The notes under the pieces were generated by a model, which made no database searches, had not been told where the DNA came from, and saw only the letters and a list, made by a program, of their open reading frames with translations. The position numbers were made by a program, and so were the translations under genes. This document shows, in pieces, positions 26,561-36,484 of a stretch of 64,000 bases of DNA. This DNA comes from JAFAYN01 sp963733105 (GTDB taxonomy: Bacteria; Gemmatimonadota; Gemmatimonadetes; Longimicrobiales; Longimicrobiaceae): the NCBI GenBank assembly GCA_963733105.1, contig CAVTCB010000024.1, forward strand, positions 1 to 64,000, written 5' to 3'. Each line of letters starts with the position of its first letter. Within the stretch, counting starts at the first letter, position 1.

Positions 26561-26945
26561 GACCCGGCCCGTCCGCTCCGACTCGGACGTGGTAGCCGTG
26601 CGGCAGACCGTCCGCGCCTGGGCGGTGGAGGGCGGCTTCTCCCTGATCGACCAGACCAAGCTGGTCACCGCCGCCAGCGAGCTGGCCCGCAACACCCTCA
26701 TCTACGGCGGGGGCGGCGAGGTGCGCCTGGAGGTCGTGCGCGACGGCGCGCGCCGCGGGATACGCCTGGTGTTCGAGGACCGGGGGCCCGGGATCGCCGA
26801 CGTGGAGCAGGCGCTCCGCGACGGCTTCACCTCCGGGAACGGGCTGGGGCTGGGGCTCGGCGGGTCGCGGCGGCTGGTCAACGAGTTCGAGGTGGTGTCC
26901 CGCCCCGGCGAGGGGACGCGGGTGACGGTGGTGAAATGGAAGTGA
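26541..26945 (+). CDS. rsbT: RsbT-type switch kinase
   Basis: 134 residues, GHKL ATPase fold. N-box ASELARNTLIYGGGG, G1 EDRGPGIADVEQAL, G2 GNGLGLGLGGSRRLVNEF. In the stressosome pathway RsbT phosphorylates RsbS and RsbR, leaves the complex and activates a downstream phosphatase. No such phosphatase of the RsbU kind is seen; the next gene is an RsbT/RsbX-like fusion. Overlaps rsbS by 20 and the next gene by 10 bases. Confidence 0.93.
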   Translation: MQTERNETRPVRSDSDVVAVRQTVRAWAVEGGFSLIDQTKLVTAASELARNTLIYGGGGEVRLEVVRDGARRGIRLVFEDRGPGIADVEQALRDGFTSGNGLGLGLGGSRRLVNEFEVVSRPGEGTRVTVVKWK

Positions 26946-27952
26946 GCCGCACCCTGTACATCGCCGTCACCGAGTCCAGCCAGGCGGGCGAGGCGCGCCG
27001 CGAGGTGGCGCGCCTGGCCCGCGCCCTGGGACTGGACGAGACCGACACCGGCCGCGCCGCCCTGGTCGCCACCGAGCTGGCCGGGAACCTGGTCAAGCAC
27101 GCCGCCGGCGGCGGGCACCTCCTGGCGCAGCCCGCCCGGGAGGAGGGACGGGCGGGGATCGAGCTCGTCGCGCTGGACGGGGGGCCCGGGATCGGCAACG
27201 TGGCCCAGGCGCTGCGCGACGGCTTCTCCACCGCCGGCACCCCGGGGACGGGTCTCGGCGCCGTGTCGCGCGTGGCCGACCACTTCGACCTGCACTCCGC
27301 CTCCGGCGTGGGCACCGCCGTCCTGGCCCGCGTCTGGGCGGGGGGGCGCCCCGGGCCGTCGGAGCCGCTCCCCGTGGGGGGCGTCGCCCTCCCCAAGCCG
27401 GGGCAGGAGGCGTGCGGCGACGCCTGGGTGGCGCGCCCGGGCGAGGCGGGACGGGTGTGGCTCCTGGTGGCCGACGGGCTGGGCCACGGCCCCCAGGCGG
27501 CCGAGGCCTCCGGCGAGGCGGTGCGGGTGTTCGCCGCTGCCGTCCCCTCCACCCCCGCCGACGCGCTGGAGCGGATGCACGGCGCCCTTCGCGGCACCCG
27601 CGGCGCCGCCGCGTCCGTGGCCGAGGTGGACCCCGCCCGCGGCGTCGTGCGCTTCGCCGGGGTGGGGAACGTCGCCGCGGCCGTCGTGAGCGGCGGGGCG
27701 TCGCAGAGCCTGGTGTCGCACAACGGGATCGTGGGCCACGAGATGCGCAAGGTGCAGGAGTTCGAGTACCGCTTCCCCCCCGGCGCCCTCCTGGTGCTCT
27801 GCTCCGACGGGGTGGGGACCCGCTGGACGCTGGACCGCTACCCCGGCCTCGCCGCGCGCGACCCGCTCCTGGTGGCCGGCGTCCTCCTCCGCGACTTCGC
27901 CCGCGGGACCGACGACGCCACCGTGGCCGTCCTCCGCGCCCCCGCGCCGTGA
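26936..27952 (+). CDS. GHKL ATPase fused to PP2C-like (RsbX/SpoIIE-type) phosphatase
   Basis: 338 residues. Residues about 1-135 form an RsbT-like kinase fold (ATELAGNLVKHAAGGGHL, DGGPGIGNVAQALRDGF, GTGLGAVSRVADHF). Residues about 145-335 form a PP2C-type phosphatase like RsbX (QEACGDAWVA, LLVADGLGHGPQAAEAS, FAGVGNVAAAVV, LVLCSDGV, GTDDATVAVLR), with metal-binding Asp residues kept. RsbX dephosphorylates RsbS and RsbR to reset the stressosome. ATG 26936 overlaps rsbT; GTG 26942 is an alternative start. Confidence 0.9.
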   Translation: MEVSRTLYIAVTESSQAGEARREVARLARALGLDETDTGRAALVATELAGNLVKHAAGGGHLLAQPAREEGRAGIELVALDGGPGIGNVAQALRDGFSTAGTPGTGLGAVSRVADHFDLHSASGVGTAVLARVWAGGRPGPSEPLPVGGVALPKPGQEACGDAWVARPGEAGRVWLLVADGLGHGPQAAEASGEAVRVFAAAVPSTPADALERMHGALRGTRGAAASVAEVDPARGVVRFAGVGNVAAAVVSGGASQSLVSHNGIVGHEMRKVQEFEYRFPPGALLVLCSDGVGTRWTLDRYPGLAARDPLLVAGVLLRDFARGTDDATVAVLRAPAP

Positions 27953-29312
27953 GCGCCCCGCTCCTGGTCCTCCCGCTCCGCCGCGAGCAGGACGTGGTGG
28001 TCGCCCGGCAGCGGGCGCGCCGCGCCGCCGAGCTCCTCGGCTTCGACCCCCAGGAGCAGGTCCGCATCGCCACCGCCGTCTCCGAGATCGCCCGCAACGC
28101 CTTCCGCTACGCCGGGGGCGGCGAGGTGGAGTTCCGCGTGGAGGGCGACCCGCCCCGGCAGGCGCTCCGGGTGCGCGTCGCCGACCGGGGCCCCGGGATC
28201 GCCGATCTCCCCGCCGTGCTGGAGGGGCGCTACCGCTCCTCCACCGGGATGGGGATGGGGATCGCCGGGACGCGCCGGCTCATGGACCACTTCCGCGTCG
28301 CGCCCCGCGACGGCGGGGGGACCGAGGTGGAGTTCGGGAAGCCGCTCCCCGGCCGCGGCGGGATGGCCCCGTCCGAGCTGGCGCGCGTCGCCGCCGAGCT
28401 GGCGCGCCCCGGCCCCGAGAGCGCCACCCAGGAGGTGGAGCGGCAGAACCGCGAGCTCCTGGAGGCGCTGGACGCCCTGCGCGCCCGCGAGCAGGACCTC
28501 CTCCGCCTCAACCAGGAGCTGGAGGACACCAACCGCGGCGTGGTGGCGCTCTACGCCGAGCTGGACGAGAGCGTGGAGCGGCTCCGCCGCTCCGGCGCCC
28601 TGCGCGCCCAGTTCCTGTCGTACATGAGCCACGAGTTCCGCACCCCGCTCGACTCCATGATCGCCCTCACCGGGCTCCTCCTGGCGCGGGTGGACGGGGA
28701 GCTCACCGGCGAGCAGGAGAAGCAGGTGGGGTACGTGCAGCGCTCCGCGCGCGACCTCCTGAACCTGGTGGACGACCTCCTGGACACCGCGCGCGTGGAC
28801 GCCGGGCAGGTGACCGTCCGCCCCACGCTCTTCACCGTCGCCGACCTGTTCCGCGCCCTCCAGGCCACCCTCCGCCCCCTCCGCACCCGCGACGAGGTGG
28901 CGCTGGCGTTCGTCGAGCCGGGGGACCTCCCCGCGCTCCGGACCGACGAGGCCAAGGTGTCGCAGGTCCTGCGCAACCTGGTGTCCAACGCCCTCAAGTT
29001 CACCGAGAGGGGCGAGGTGCGCGTCTCCGCCGCCGCGGAGCGGGAGGGGTGGGTCGCCTTCCGCGTGGCCGATACCGGCGTGGGGCTGGCCCCCGCGGAC
29101 CAGGAGCGGATCTTTCTGGACTTCACCCAGGTCGAGAGCCCCATGCAGCGCCGGGTGAAGGGGACCGGCCTGGGGCTCCCCCTCTCCCGCAAGCTGGCCG
29201 AGCTGCTGGGGGGGACGCTCACCGTCGCCAGCACCCCGGGCGAGGGCTCCGCGTTCACGCTGGAGGTGCCCGCCGAGTACCGGGAGCCGGCCGGGGAGGA
29301 GGAGGCGCGGGG

Positions 29313-29316
<4 letters not shown>
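27949..29316 (+). CDS. RsbT-like ATPase domain fused to a histidine kinase
   Basis: 455 residues from GTG 27949 (GTGA overlap). The N-terminal GHKL domain (about 1-135) has SEIARNAFRYAGGGEVEF, ADRGPGIADLP and GMGMGIAGTRRLMDHF. A long coiled coil (about 155-215) joins it to HisKA (QFLSYMSHEFRTPLDSMIALTG) and a second GHKL domain (NLVSNALKFTERGE, VADTGVGLAP, GTGLGLPLS). One chain thus holds a switch-kinase-type and a histidine-kinase-type ATPase. No membrane segment. It likely senses through the stressosome and phosphorylates a receiver, perhaps that of the next gene. Confidence 0.9.
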
Positions 29317-30879
<1,563 letters not shown>

Positions 30880-30894
30880 GCTTCCGGGTCGGGT

Positions 30895-31050
30895 GGGGCC
30901 GCTCCGGAGCCCGGCGATACTGCTGCCGGTCTCCTGCGCGGGGGCGGTGAGCCTCGCAAACCGCGCGAGTCTCCCCGCCCCGGAGTGAGCCACCGGAAAC
31001 AGCCCCGGTGTCTCCCTCCGAACATCTTCTTACGGGTACTGCGGAACGGC
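30895..31050 (+). repeat. tri-hairpin intergenic repeat, copy 2
   Basis: Nearly identical to copy 1 over its full length. The three arm pairs are 30907-30915/30925-30933, 30949-30957/30965-30973 and 30987-30996/31005-31014. It begins 15 bases after the stop of the receiver-PAS-kinase gene and ends in the same ACGGGTACTGCGGAACGGC tail. Confidence 0.85.
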
Positions 31051-31104
31051 TGAACGACGCGTCCGGGGGTTCCGGAGCGCATCCCGGGCAGCCCCCACCC
31101 CCGG

Positions 31105-31132
31105 CCCCCTCCCCCGCAAGCGGGAGAGGGGG
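31105..31132. repeat. C-run/G-run hairpin
   Basis: CCCCCTCCCCCGC and GCGGGAGAGGGGG pair with a small internal mismatch around a 2-base loop. Same type as 17747-17771. Confidence 0.5.
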
Positions 31133-31174
31133 AGCACGACATCGTGGCGGGTGAGGATCGAAGCGTGGAGATGC

Positions 31175-31197
31175 CCCTCCCCCGGAACGGGGGAGGG
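31175..31197. repeat. C-run/G-run hairpin
   Basis: CCCTCCCCCG and CGGGGGAGGG pair perfectly around GAA. Confidence 0.55.
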
Positions 31198-31335
31198 TGG
31201 CGAGCCCGAGGCGAGCCGGGTGGGGGCGCGCGGAGGCCGCCTCCACAGGGGATCTCCACGGGTGCGAGGAGATCCCCGCGTGAGGGATGCGAGCCCGAAG
31301 GGGCGAGACCCGCGCGCAGTTTGCGCGGGGCTCGA

Positions 31336-31370
31336 CTCCGTTAAGCACGGTTGTATCGTGCTTTACGGAG
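31336..31370 (+). promoter_or_regulatory. long stem-loop upstream of the small membrane protein
   Basis: CTCCGTTAAGCACG and CGTGCTTTACGGAG form a 14-base stem with one mismatch around GTTGTAT. It lies 70 bases before the start at 31441. It is AT-richer than its surroundings and has no T-run after it. Confidence 0.45.
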
Positions 31371-31440
31371 CCGCAGCCCGACCCCGGCGCCAGCCGGGGG
31401 CACGCCCGAACCCTATCTTATCGACGGGAAGCAAAACAGC

Positions 31441-31623
31441 ATGGACGAGACGACGCCGGCGATGCGCGAGGTGGACCCCTCGGAGATGCGCGCCCCGGGA
31501 GGATGCGGCTGCGGCGTGGGCGGGTGCCTCACCGTGCTCGCGGTGGTGTGCGCGCTCCTGCTGGGGACGCTGATCCTCATGGCGCTCACCCGCGAGTGGC
31601 CGCGCCCCCTGGTCCCGATGTGA
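31441..31623 (+). CDS. Cys-rich single-pass membrane miniprotein
   Basis: 60 residues. A polar N-terminus (MDETTPAMREVDPSEMRAPG) is followed by a Cys-rich step (GCGCGVGGC) directly before one transmembrane helix (LTVLAVVCALLLGTLILMAL) and a short tail. ATG 31441 has a weak GGGAAG upstream. Cys residues next to the membrane could bind metal or be lipidated. No family recognised. It converges with the lipid kinase gene, 6 bases apart. Confidence 0.5.
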   Translation: MDETTPAMREVDPSEMRAPGGCGCGVGGCLTVLAVVCALLLGTLILMALTREWPRPLVPM

Positions 31624-31629
31624 CGCGGC

Positions 31630-32565
31630 TCAGGGGAGGCTCAGCACCAGCCGGTGGGGGCTGATGGTGTAGTGCAGCGACCTCCCCCCCAGCGGCTCCC
31701 CGTCCACGTTCACGCTCAGCTCCTCCTCGGACTCCACCCGCAGCTCCCGCACCTGCTTGTAGACCACCGCCGGGTGGTCCAGGTGGCGCCCCGCCCGCAG
31801 GTCCGGGAGGAGCCCCAGCAGGTCCCGCCGCGGGATCTCCTTCACGATGCACACGTCCAGCAGGCCGTCCGCCAGGTCCGCGCGGGGCGTCAGCCAGTTG
31901 CCGCCCCCCGTCCGGCGCGAGTTCCCCACCGCGAAGATCAGGAACGGGCCCTCGTACAGCGTCTCCCCGTCCGAGAACGAGGCCGTCGACGTGGCCAGCG
32001 CCACGAACTTCTTCACCCCCGTGATGAAGTAGGCCAGCGGGCCCAGCATCCGCTTCACCTCGTCCGACGTCTCCTCCGTCGCCTCCGCGCCGAAGCCGCC
32101 GGTGGACACGTTCAGGAAGGCCGCCCCGTTCAGCAGCCCCACGTCCAGCGCGTGCGGCCGCCCCTCCACCGCCACCTGCACCGCCGCCCGCACCTCCGCC
32201 GGGATCTCCAGCGCCCCCGCCAGGTCGTTCGCCGTCCCCAGCGGCACGATCCCCATCCGCGGCGGCTCCGGCCCCGCCCCCCCGCTCCGGGCCCGCTCCT
32301 CCAGGAAGGCGTGCAGCCCTCCCCCCACCTCGTTCAGCGTCCCGTCCCCCCCCGCCGCGATCACCAGCCCCGCCCCGCCGCGCGCCGCCTCCAGCGCGAA
32401 GCGCCCCGCGTCCCCCTTCTCGAAGGTGATGCGGGGGTGCACCACGTGCCCCGCCGCGCGCAGCTCTCCCACCGCCTCGCGGATCGCCTCCACGGCGTCC
32501 GGGGAGGAAGGGTTGATGACCAGGTCGATGCGCACGGAGCGGTCGTCGGAGGAAGGGGATTTCAC
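31630..32565 (-). CDS. diacylglycerol kinase-like lipid kinase
   Basis: 311 residues of the DAGK_cat/YegS family, which phosphorylates diacylglycerol or related lipids with ATP. Key segments: IDLVINPSSPDAVEAI, the nucleotide loop VIAAGGDGTLNEVGGGL, GIVPLGTANDLAGAL, FLNVSTGGFGAEAT and, near the C-terminus, VNVDGEPLGG. Length is normal. It acts at the inner membrane face. Transcribed away from mraZ, which starts 176 bases off on the other strand. Confidence 0.92.
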   Translation of the reverse strand: MKSPSSDDRSVRIDLVINPSSPDAVEAIREAVGELRAAGHVVHPRITFEKGDAGRFALEAARGGAGLVIAAGGDGTLNEVGGGLHAFLEERARSGGAGPEPPRMGIVPLGTANDLAGALEIPAEVRAAVQVAVEGRPHALDVGLLNGAAFLNVSTGGFGAEATEETSDEVKRMLGPLAYFITGVKKFVALATSTASFSDGETLYEGPFLIFAVGNSRRTGGGNWLTPRADLADGLLDVCIVKEIPRRDLLGLLPDLRAGRHLDHPAVVYKQVRELRVESEEELSVNVDGEPLGGRSLHYTISPHRLVLSLP

Positions 32566-32673
32566 GGTTTCACCGAACGGGTGCCGAAGAGCGCAAAAAC
32601 CCCGCCACCAGGCGGTTGCGGGCCCTCCGCGTCGCTCTTGACTTCGGCCGCCCCGGCGTTAGCTTGGAGCCCG

Positions 32674-32709
32674 GTGGGGGAAAGTGGGGCAGTGTGGGTT
32701 GACTGTGGG
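32674..32709 (+). promoter_or_regulatory. MraZ-binding direct repeats upstream of mraZ
   Basis: GTGGG occurs at 32674, 32684, 32694 and 32705, the first three exactly 10 bases apart, ending 32 bases before the mraZ ATG. Tandem TGGG-type boxes with a 10-base period are the known MraZ operator, used for autorepression of the division cluster. TACACT at 32725-32730 could be a -10 box. Confidence 0.8.
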
Positions 32710-32741
32710 TCGGCCTGGCGCCCGTACACTCTGGGAGGCGG

Positions 32742-33173
32742 ATGAGCGGGTTCCTCGGCAGCTACCTTCACCAGGTCGACGACAAGGGGCGCCTCAACCT
32801 CCCCGCTCCGTTCCGGCGCGACACCCCGGACCGCCCCCTGGTCCTGGTGCACGTCTTCCCGGACGCCCTCACCCTGTACCCCGAGCCCGCCTGGGCCGAA
32901 GTCGAGGGACGCCTGCGCGAGCTGCTCCGGCTCCAGCCGCAGGCCCGGCCGTACGTGCTCAGCGTCACCGCCAACGCCGTGGAAGTGGTCCCCGACAGGC
33001 AGGGGCGAATCCTGGTCCCCCAGCGCCTCCAGGAGGCGGTGGGGATCCGGGGAGCCGCCCTGGTCGTGGGAGCCATCGACCGCATCGAGCTGTGGGACCC
33101 CGAGCGCTTCGGTGCCGCCGTGCCGGCCCGGAGCGACGACTTCGACCGCTTCACCCACCAGATCTTTGCCTGA
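32742..33173 (+). CDS. mraZ: transcriptional regulator MraZ
   Basis: 143 residues with two AbrB-like swapped-hairpin halves, marked by DDKGRLNLPAPFR near residue 13 and DRQGRILVPQRLQE near residue 85. MraZ forms a ring that binds TGGG repeats and controls the division and cell-wall cluster. First gene of the dcw cluster. GGGAGG lies 4 bases before ATG 32742. Confidence 0.95.
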   Translation: MSGFLGSYLHQVDDKGRLNLPAPFRRDTPDRPLVLVHVFPDALTLYPEPAWAEVEGRLRELLRLQPQARPYVLSVTANAVEVVPDRQGRILVPQRLQEAVGIRGAALVVGAIDRIELWDPERFGAAVPARSDDFDRFTHQIFA

Positions 33174-33180
33174 CCACCCG

Positions 33181-34116
33181 ATGCCCCACGCGTCCGGGTA
33201 CCACGTCCCCGTCCTGGTCGAGGAGGCGGTCGCCCTCCTGCGCCCCGAGCGCGGGGGCGTCTACCTGGACGGGACGCTGGGCGGCGGCGGGCACTCCGAG
33301 GCGCTGCTGGAGCGCTTCCCGGAGATCCGCGTGGTGGGCGTGGACCGCGACCCCGAGGCGCTGGCCGAGGCCGGCGCGCGGCTGGCCCGCTTCGGCGACC
33401 GCTTCCGGGCCGTGCGGTCCAACTTCGCCGACGCCGTGGAGGCGGCGGGGATCGGGCCCGGCACCCTCGCCGGGGTCCTCCTGGACCTGGGGATCTCCTC
33501 GCACCAGATCGACGCCGACCGGCGCGGCTTCACCTTCCGCCCCGGGGCCCCGCTGGACATGCGGATGGCCGGCGGGTCGGCCGGGGAGGAGAGCGCCGCC
33601 GACTTCCTCAACACCGCCTCGGAGGAGGCGCTGGCCGACGTCTTCTACCACTTCGGGGAGGAGCGCCGCTCGCGGAAGCTGGCCCGCATCCTGGTGGAGA
33701 TGCGGGAAAGGGAGCCGATCCTCACCAGCGACCAGCTCCTGGAGGCCGTCGGCCGCACCCTCGGCCCCCGCTCCGACGCGGGGGACCGCGCCCGGATCTT
33801 CCAGGCGCTGCGCATCGCCGTGAACCGCGAGATCGAGTCGCTGGAGCAGGCGCTCCCGCGCTTCCGCGAGGCCCTCGCCCCGGGCGGGGTCCTCGCCGTC
33901 ATGTCCTACCACTCCCTGGAAGACCGGGTGGTCAAGAACGCCTTCCGAGACTGGAGCACCGCCTGCACCTGCCCGCCCCGGCTCCCCGTCTGCCTGTGCG
34001 GCGGCGTGGCGCTGGGCGAGACGCTGACCCGCAGGTCGGTGACGGCCTCCCCCGAGGAGACCGCCGCCAACCCCCGCGCCCGCAGCGCACGCCTGCGCGC
34101 CTGGAGGCGCGCGTGA
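33181..34116 (+). CDS. rsmH: 16S rRNA (cytosine-1402-N4)-methyltransferase
   Basis: 311 residues from ATG 33181, 7 bases after mraZ. SAM-binding segment YLDGTLGGGGHSEALLE, then VGVDRDPEAL, LDLGISSHQID, RRGFTFRPGAPLDMRM and the C-terminal SYHSLEDRVVKNAFRDW. It methylates C1402 in the decoding centre of 16S rRNA. The late Cys cluster (CTCPPRLPVCLCG) is typical of the family. Confidence 0.96.
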   Translation: MPHASGYHVPVLVEEAVALLRPERGGVYLDGTLGGGGHSEALLERFPEIRVVGVDRDPEALAEAGARLARFGDRFRAVRSNFADAVEAAGIGPGTLAGVLLDLGISSHQIDADRRGFTFRPGAPLDMRMAGGSAGEESAADFLNTASEEALADVFYHFGEERRSRKLARILVEMREREPILTSDQLLEAVGRTLGPRSDAGDRARIFQALRIAVNREIESLEQALPRFREALAPGGVLAVMSYHSLEDRVVKNAFRDWSTACTCPPRLPVCLCGGVALGETLTRRSVTASPEETAANPRARSARLRAWRRA

Positions 34117-34127
34117 AGGGGGAGCGG

Positions 34128-34472
34128 ATGCGCCGCACCCCCTCGGGGGCCACCATCCCCGCCGGCCCGGGGAAGTCCTCCGGGGCAGGGCGGGGGGTGC
34201 TCCGCCTGGCGGGGCTCCTCGCCCTCCTCCTGGCCGCGCTCTCGCTGGTGGTGTGGCGGCAGACGCAGGGGGTGGCGCTCCAGCGGGAGATCCGCGCGCT
34301 GGAGGGGGAGCGCGCCATCGCCGAGACCGAGCGGCTGGAGCTGGCCACCCGCATCCAGGGGCTGCAGAGCCGCGCCCGGGTGGTCCCCGCCGCACGCGAC
34401 CGCCTGGGGATGCACCTCCCCGCCGACAGCGAGGTGGTGCTGGTGCCGCTCCCGCCGGAGGGGGGACGGTGA
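34128..34472 (+). CDS. ftsL: cell division protein FtsL-like
   Basis: 114 residues from ATG 34128, preferred over GTG 34113 because AGGGGGAG lies just before it. One transmembrane helix (LRLAGLLALLLAALSLVVW), then a periplasmic coiled coil (GVALQREIRALEGERAIAETERLELATRIQGL). Sequence identity in this family is low. The call rests on topology and on position between rsmH and ftsI. Its stop overlaps the ftsI GTG. Confidence 0.82.
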   Translation: MRRTPSGATIPAGPGKSSGAGRGVLRLAGLLALLLAALSLVVWRQTQGVALQREIRALEGERAIAETERLELATRIQGLQSRARVVPAARDRLGMHLPADSEVVLVPLPPEGGR

Positions 34473-36484
34473 GCGCGCGCTCCCGCGGCGGCGCGAGGAA
34501 GGGGGGCGCGGACGGCCTGGTCTTCCGCCGGCGCCTCCTCCTGGGCTCCATCGGCGTGGCCGCCGTGCTGGTGCTGGGGCGCGCCTTCCAGCTCCAGGCG
34601 CTGGAGGGGAAGGAGTGGAAGGCCGTGGCCGACGGCCAGCAGCAGTCGCGCGTCCCCGTCCCCGCCCGCCGGGGGGGGATCTACGACCGCGACGGGACCC
34701 CGCTGGCGCTCAGCTACGAGACGTTCCGCATCGCCGTCGCCCCGCGCGAGCTGGCCGACCGGGAAGCGGCGCGGGCCGCGCTCCGCTCCGCGCTGGGACT
34801 CGCCCCGGCCGCCGCCCGGCGCGCCACCGACCCGCGGCGGGCCTGGGTGGTCCTCCCCGGGCGCTTCACCGCCGGGCAGCGCAAGGCGCTGGACGGGGTG
34901 CGCGGGGTGCACTTCGAGCGCAGGCTGGAGCGCTTCTACCCGCAGGGCGACGTGGGCCGCGAGGTGCTCGGCACCGTCTCCGCCGACGGGCGGGCGCTGG
35001 GGGGGATCGAGCAGGAGATGGACGCCGTGCTCGCCGGGACGGACGGCTCCGCCCTCCTGCGGCGCGACGCGCGCGGCCGCTCCGAGCCCACGCTCTCCCT
35101 CCCGGTGGTGGCCCCGCGCGACGGGTCGGACGTGTACCTGTCCATCGACTTCGACCTCCAGGAGATCGCCGACGGCGCCCTCCGCGAGGCCGTCCGCACC
35201 ACCGGCGCCGACGGCGGCGACCTCCTCCTGGCCGACCCGCGAACCGGCGAGGTGCTGGCCGCCGTCTCCCGCCGCCCGGGCGGGGAGCGCACCCTGGGCG
35301 GGGTGACCGAGCCGTACGAGCCCGGCTCCACCCTGAAGCCGCTCTTCATGGCCTCCCTCCTCGCCGCCGGGCGCGTCTCGCTGGACGAGACGGTGTTCGC
35401 CGAGAACGGCCGCTGGACCGATCCCAACGGGCGCGTCTTCAACGACGTGCACGCGGCCGGGGCGGTGACCGTGCGCGAGGGGCTGCGGGAGTCCAGCAAC
35501 GTGGTGATGGGGAAGCTCTCCTCCCGCCTCCGCCCCACCGAGCAGTACGACTACCTCCGGGGCTTCGGGCTGGGGACCCCCACCGGGGTGGAGTACCCGT
35601 CCGAGGCGGGGGGGCGGCTCTGGCGCCCGGCCCGCTGGTCGCGGCTCAGCCAGGGGAGCCTGTCCATCGGCTACGAGGTGGCGGTCACCCCCCTCCAGCT
35701 CCTCATGGCGTACGGCGCCCTTGCCAACGGGGGGACGCTGATGGAGCCGCGCCTGGTGCGCGAGGTCCGCGGCCCGGAGGGCGGGGTGGAGCGTCGCTGG
35801 GAGCCGCGCGCCGTGCGCCGCGTGGTCCCGGCCTCCGTGACCGACCAGCTCCGCGACGTGCTGGTGGCGGTGGTGGACGAGGGGACGGCGCAGCGCGCCT
35901 CTCTCTCCACCTTCGACGTGGCGGGGAAGACGGGGACGGCGCGCCTCACCGGCGCCTCCGGGCGCTACGTGTCCGGGGAGTACGCCTCCACCTTCGTGGG
36001 CTTCTTCCCGGCGCGCTCGCCGCAGCTCGCCATCTTCGTCAAGCTGAACCGTCCGCGGGGTGCCTACTACGGCGGCCTCACCGCGGCCCCGGTCACCCGC
36101 GAGATGCTCCAGGCGGTGCTGGCCGCCCGCTCCCCCGCGCTGGACGGGGCCGGGCTCGCCGCCAACCGCCGCGCCGGTGCGGAGCCGCCGCGCCCCGCCG
36201 CCGCGCCGGCCCCCGTGGACGGCCCGGCGGCGGCCGGGGACGCCGGGGGGACGTACGTGTTCAACCTGGCCGAGGGGGTCCCGGCGGCGCGCGGCCCGCG
36301 CCGCGCCCCCGTGGCCGTCCCCGCGCTGGCCGGGCTCCCGCTCCGCGACGCGGCCCGCCGCGCGCACGCCCTGGGGCTCCGCGTGCGCCTGCGGGGGACG
36401 GGGCCCGTCGCGGGCACCGAGCCCGCGGCCGGCGCCCCGGTGCGCGCGGGCGACACGCTGACGCTGGTGGGGAGGGGGCGGTGA
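34469..36484 (+). CDS. ftsI: division transpeptidase FtsI (class B PBP) with C-terminal PASTA domain
   Basis: 671 residues. Short basic N-terminus, a membrane helix (LLLGSIGVAAVLVLG), the pedestal region (ARRGGIYDRDGTPLA), and a transpeptidase domain with the active-site SxxK in EPGSTLKPLF, SxN in RESSNVVMG and KTG in VAGKTGTA. The last 65 or so residues form one PASTA repeat (AVPALAGLPLRDAARRAHALGLRV), which in PBPs binds muropeptide. It crosslinks septal peptidoglycan together with FtsW. Overlaps murE by 4 bases. Confidence 0.95.
   Translation: MSARSRGGARKGGADGLVFRRRLLLGSIGVAAVLVLGRAFQLQALEGKEWKAVADGQQQSRVPVPARRGGIYDRDGTPLALSYETFRIAVAPRELADREAARAALRSALGLAPAAARRATDPRRAWVVLPGRFTAGQRKALDGVRGVHFERRLERFYPQGDVGREVLGTVSADGRALGGIEQEMDAVLAGTDGSALLRRDARGRSEPTLSLPVVAPRDGSDVYLSIDFDLQEIADGALREAVRTTGADGGDLLLADPRTGEVLAAVSRRPGGERTLGGVTEPYEPGSTLKPLFMASLLAAGRVSLDETVFAENGRWTDPNGRVFNDVHAAGAVTVREGLRESSNVVMGKLSSRLRPTEQYDYLRGFGLGTPTGVEYPSEAGGRLWRPARWSRLSQGSLSIGYEVAVTPLQLLMAYGALANGGTLMEPRLVREVRGPEGGVERRWEPRAVRRVVPASVTDQLRDVLVAVVDEGTAQRASLSTFDVAGKTGTARLTGASGRYVSGEYASTFVGFFPARSPQLAIFVKLNRPRGAYYGGLTAAPVTREMLQAVLAARSPALDGAGLAANRRAGAEPPRPAAAPAPVDGPAAAGDAGGTYVFNLAEGVPAARGPRRAPVAVPALAGLPLRDAARRAHALGLRVRLRGTGPVAGTEPAAGAPVRAGDTLTLVGRGR

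Larger units (their letters stand above)
30880..31440. other. 561-base intergenic region packed with hairpins
   Basis: It holds tri-hairpin repeat copy 2 (30895-31050), two C-run/G-run hairpins, a GC hairpin near 31306-31333 (CCCGCGC / GCGCGGG) and a long stem at 31336-31370. TATCTT at about 31413-31418 may be a -10 box for the small membrane protein. I see no reading frame that looks real. Confidence 0.6.

Noticed and set aside
32699..32730. TTGACT and TACACT as a promoter for mraZ
   Set aside because: The spacing is 20 bases, too long for a normal sigma-70 promoter; the -10 box alone is kept as possible.
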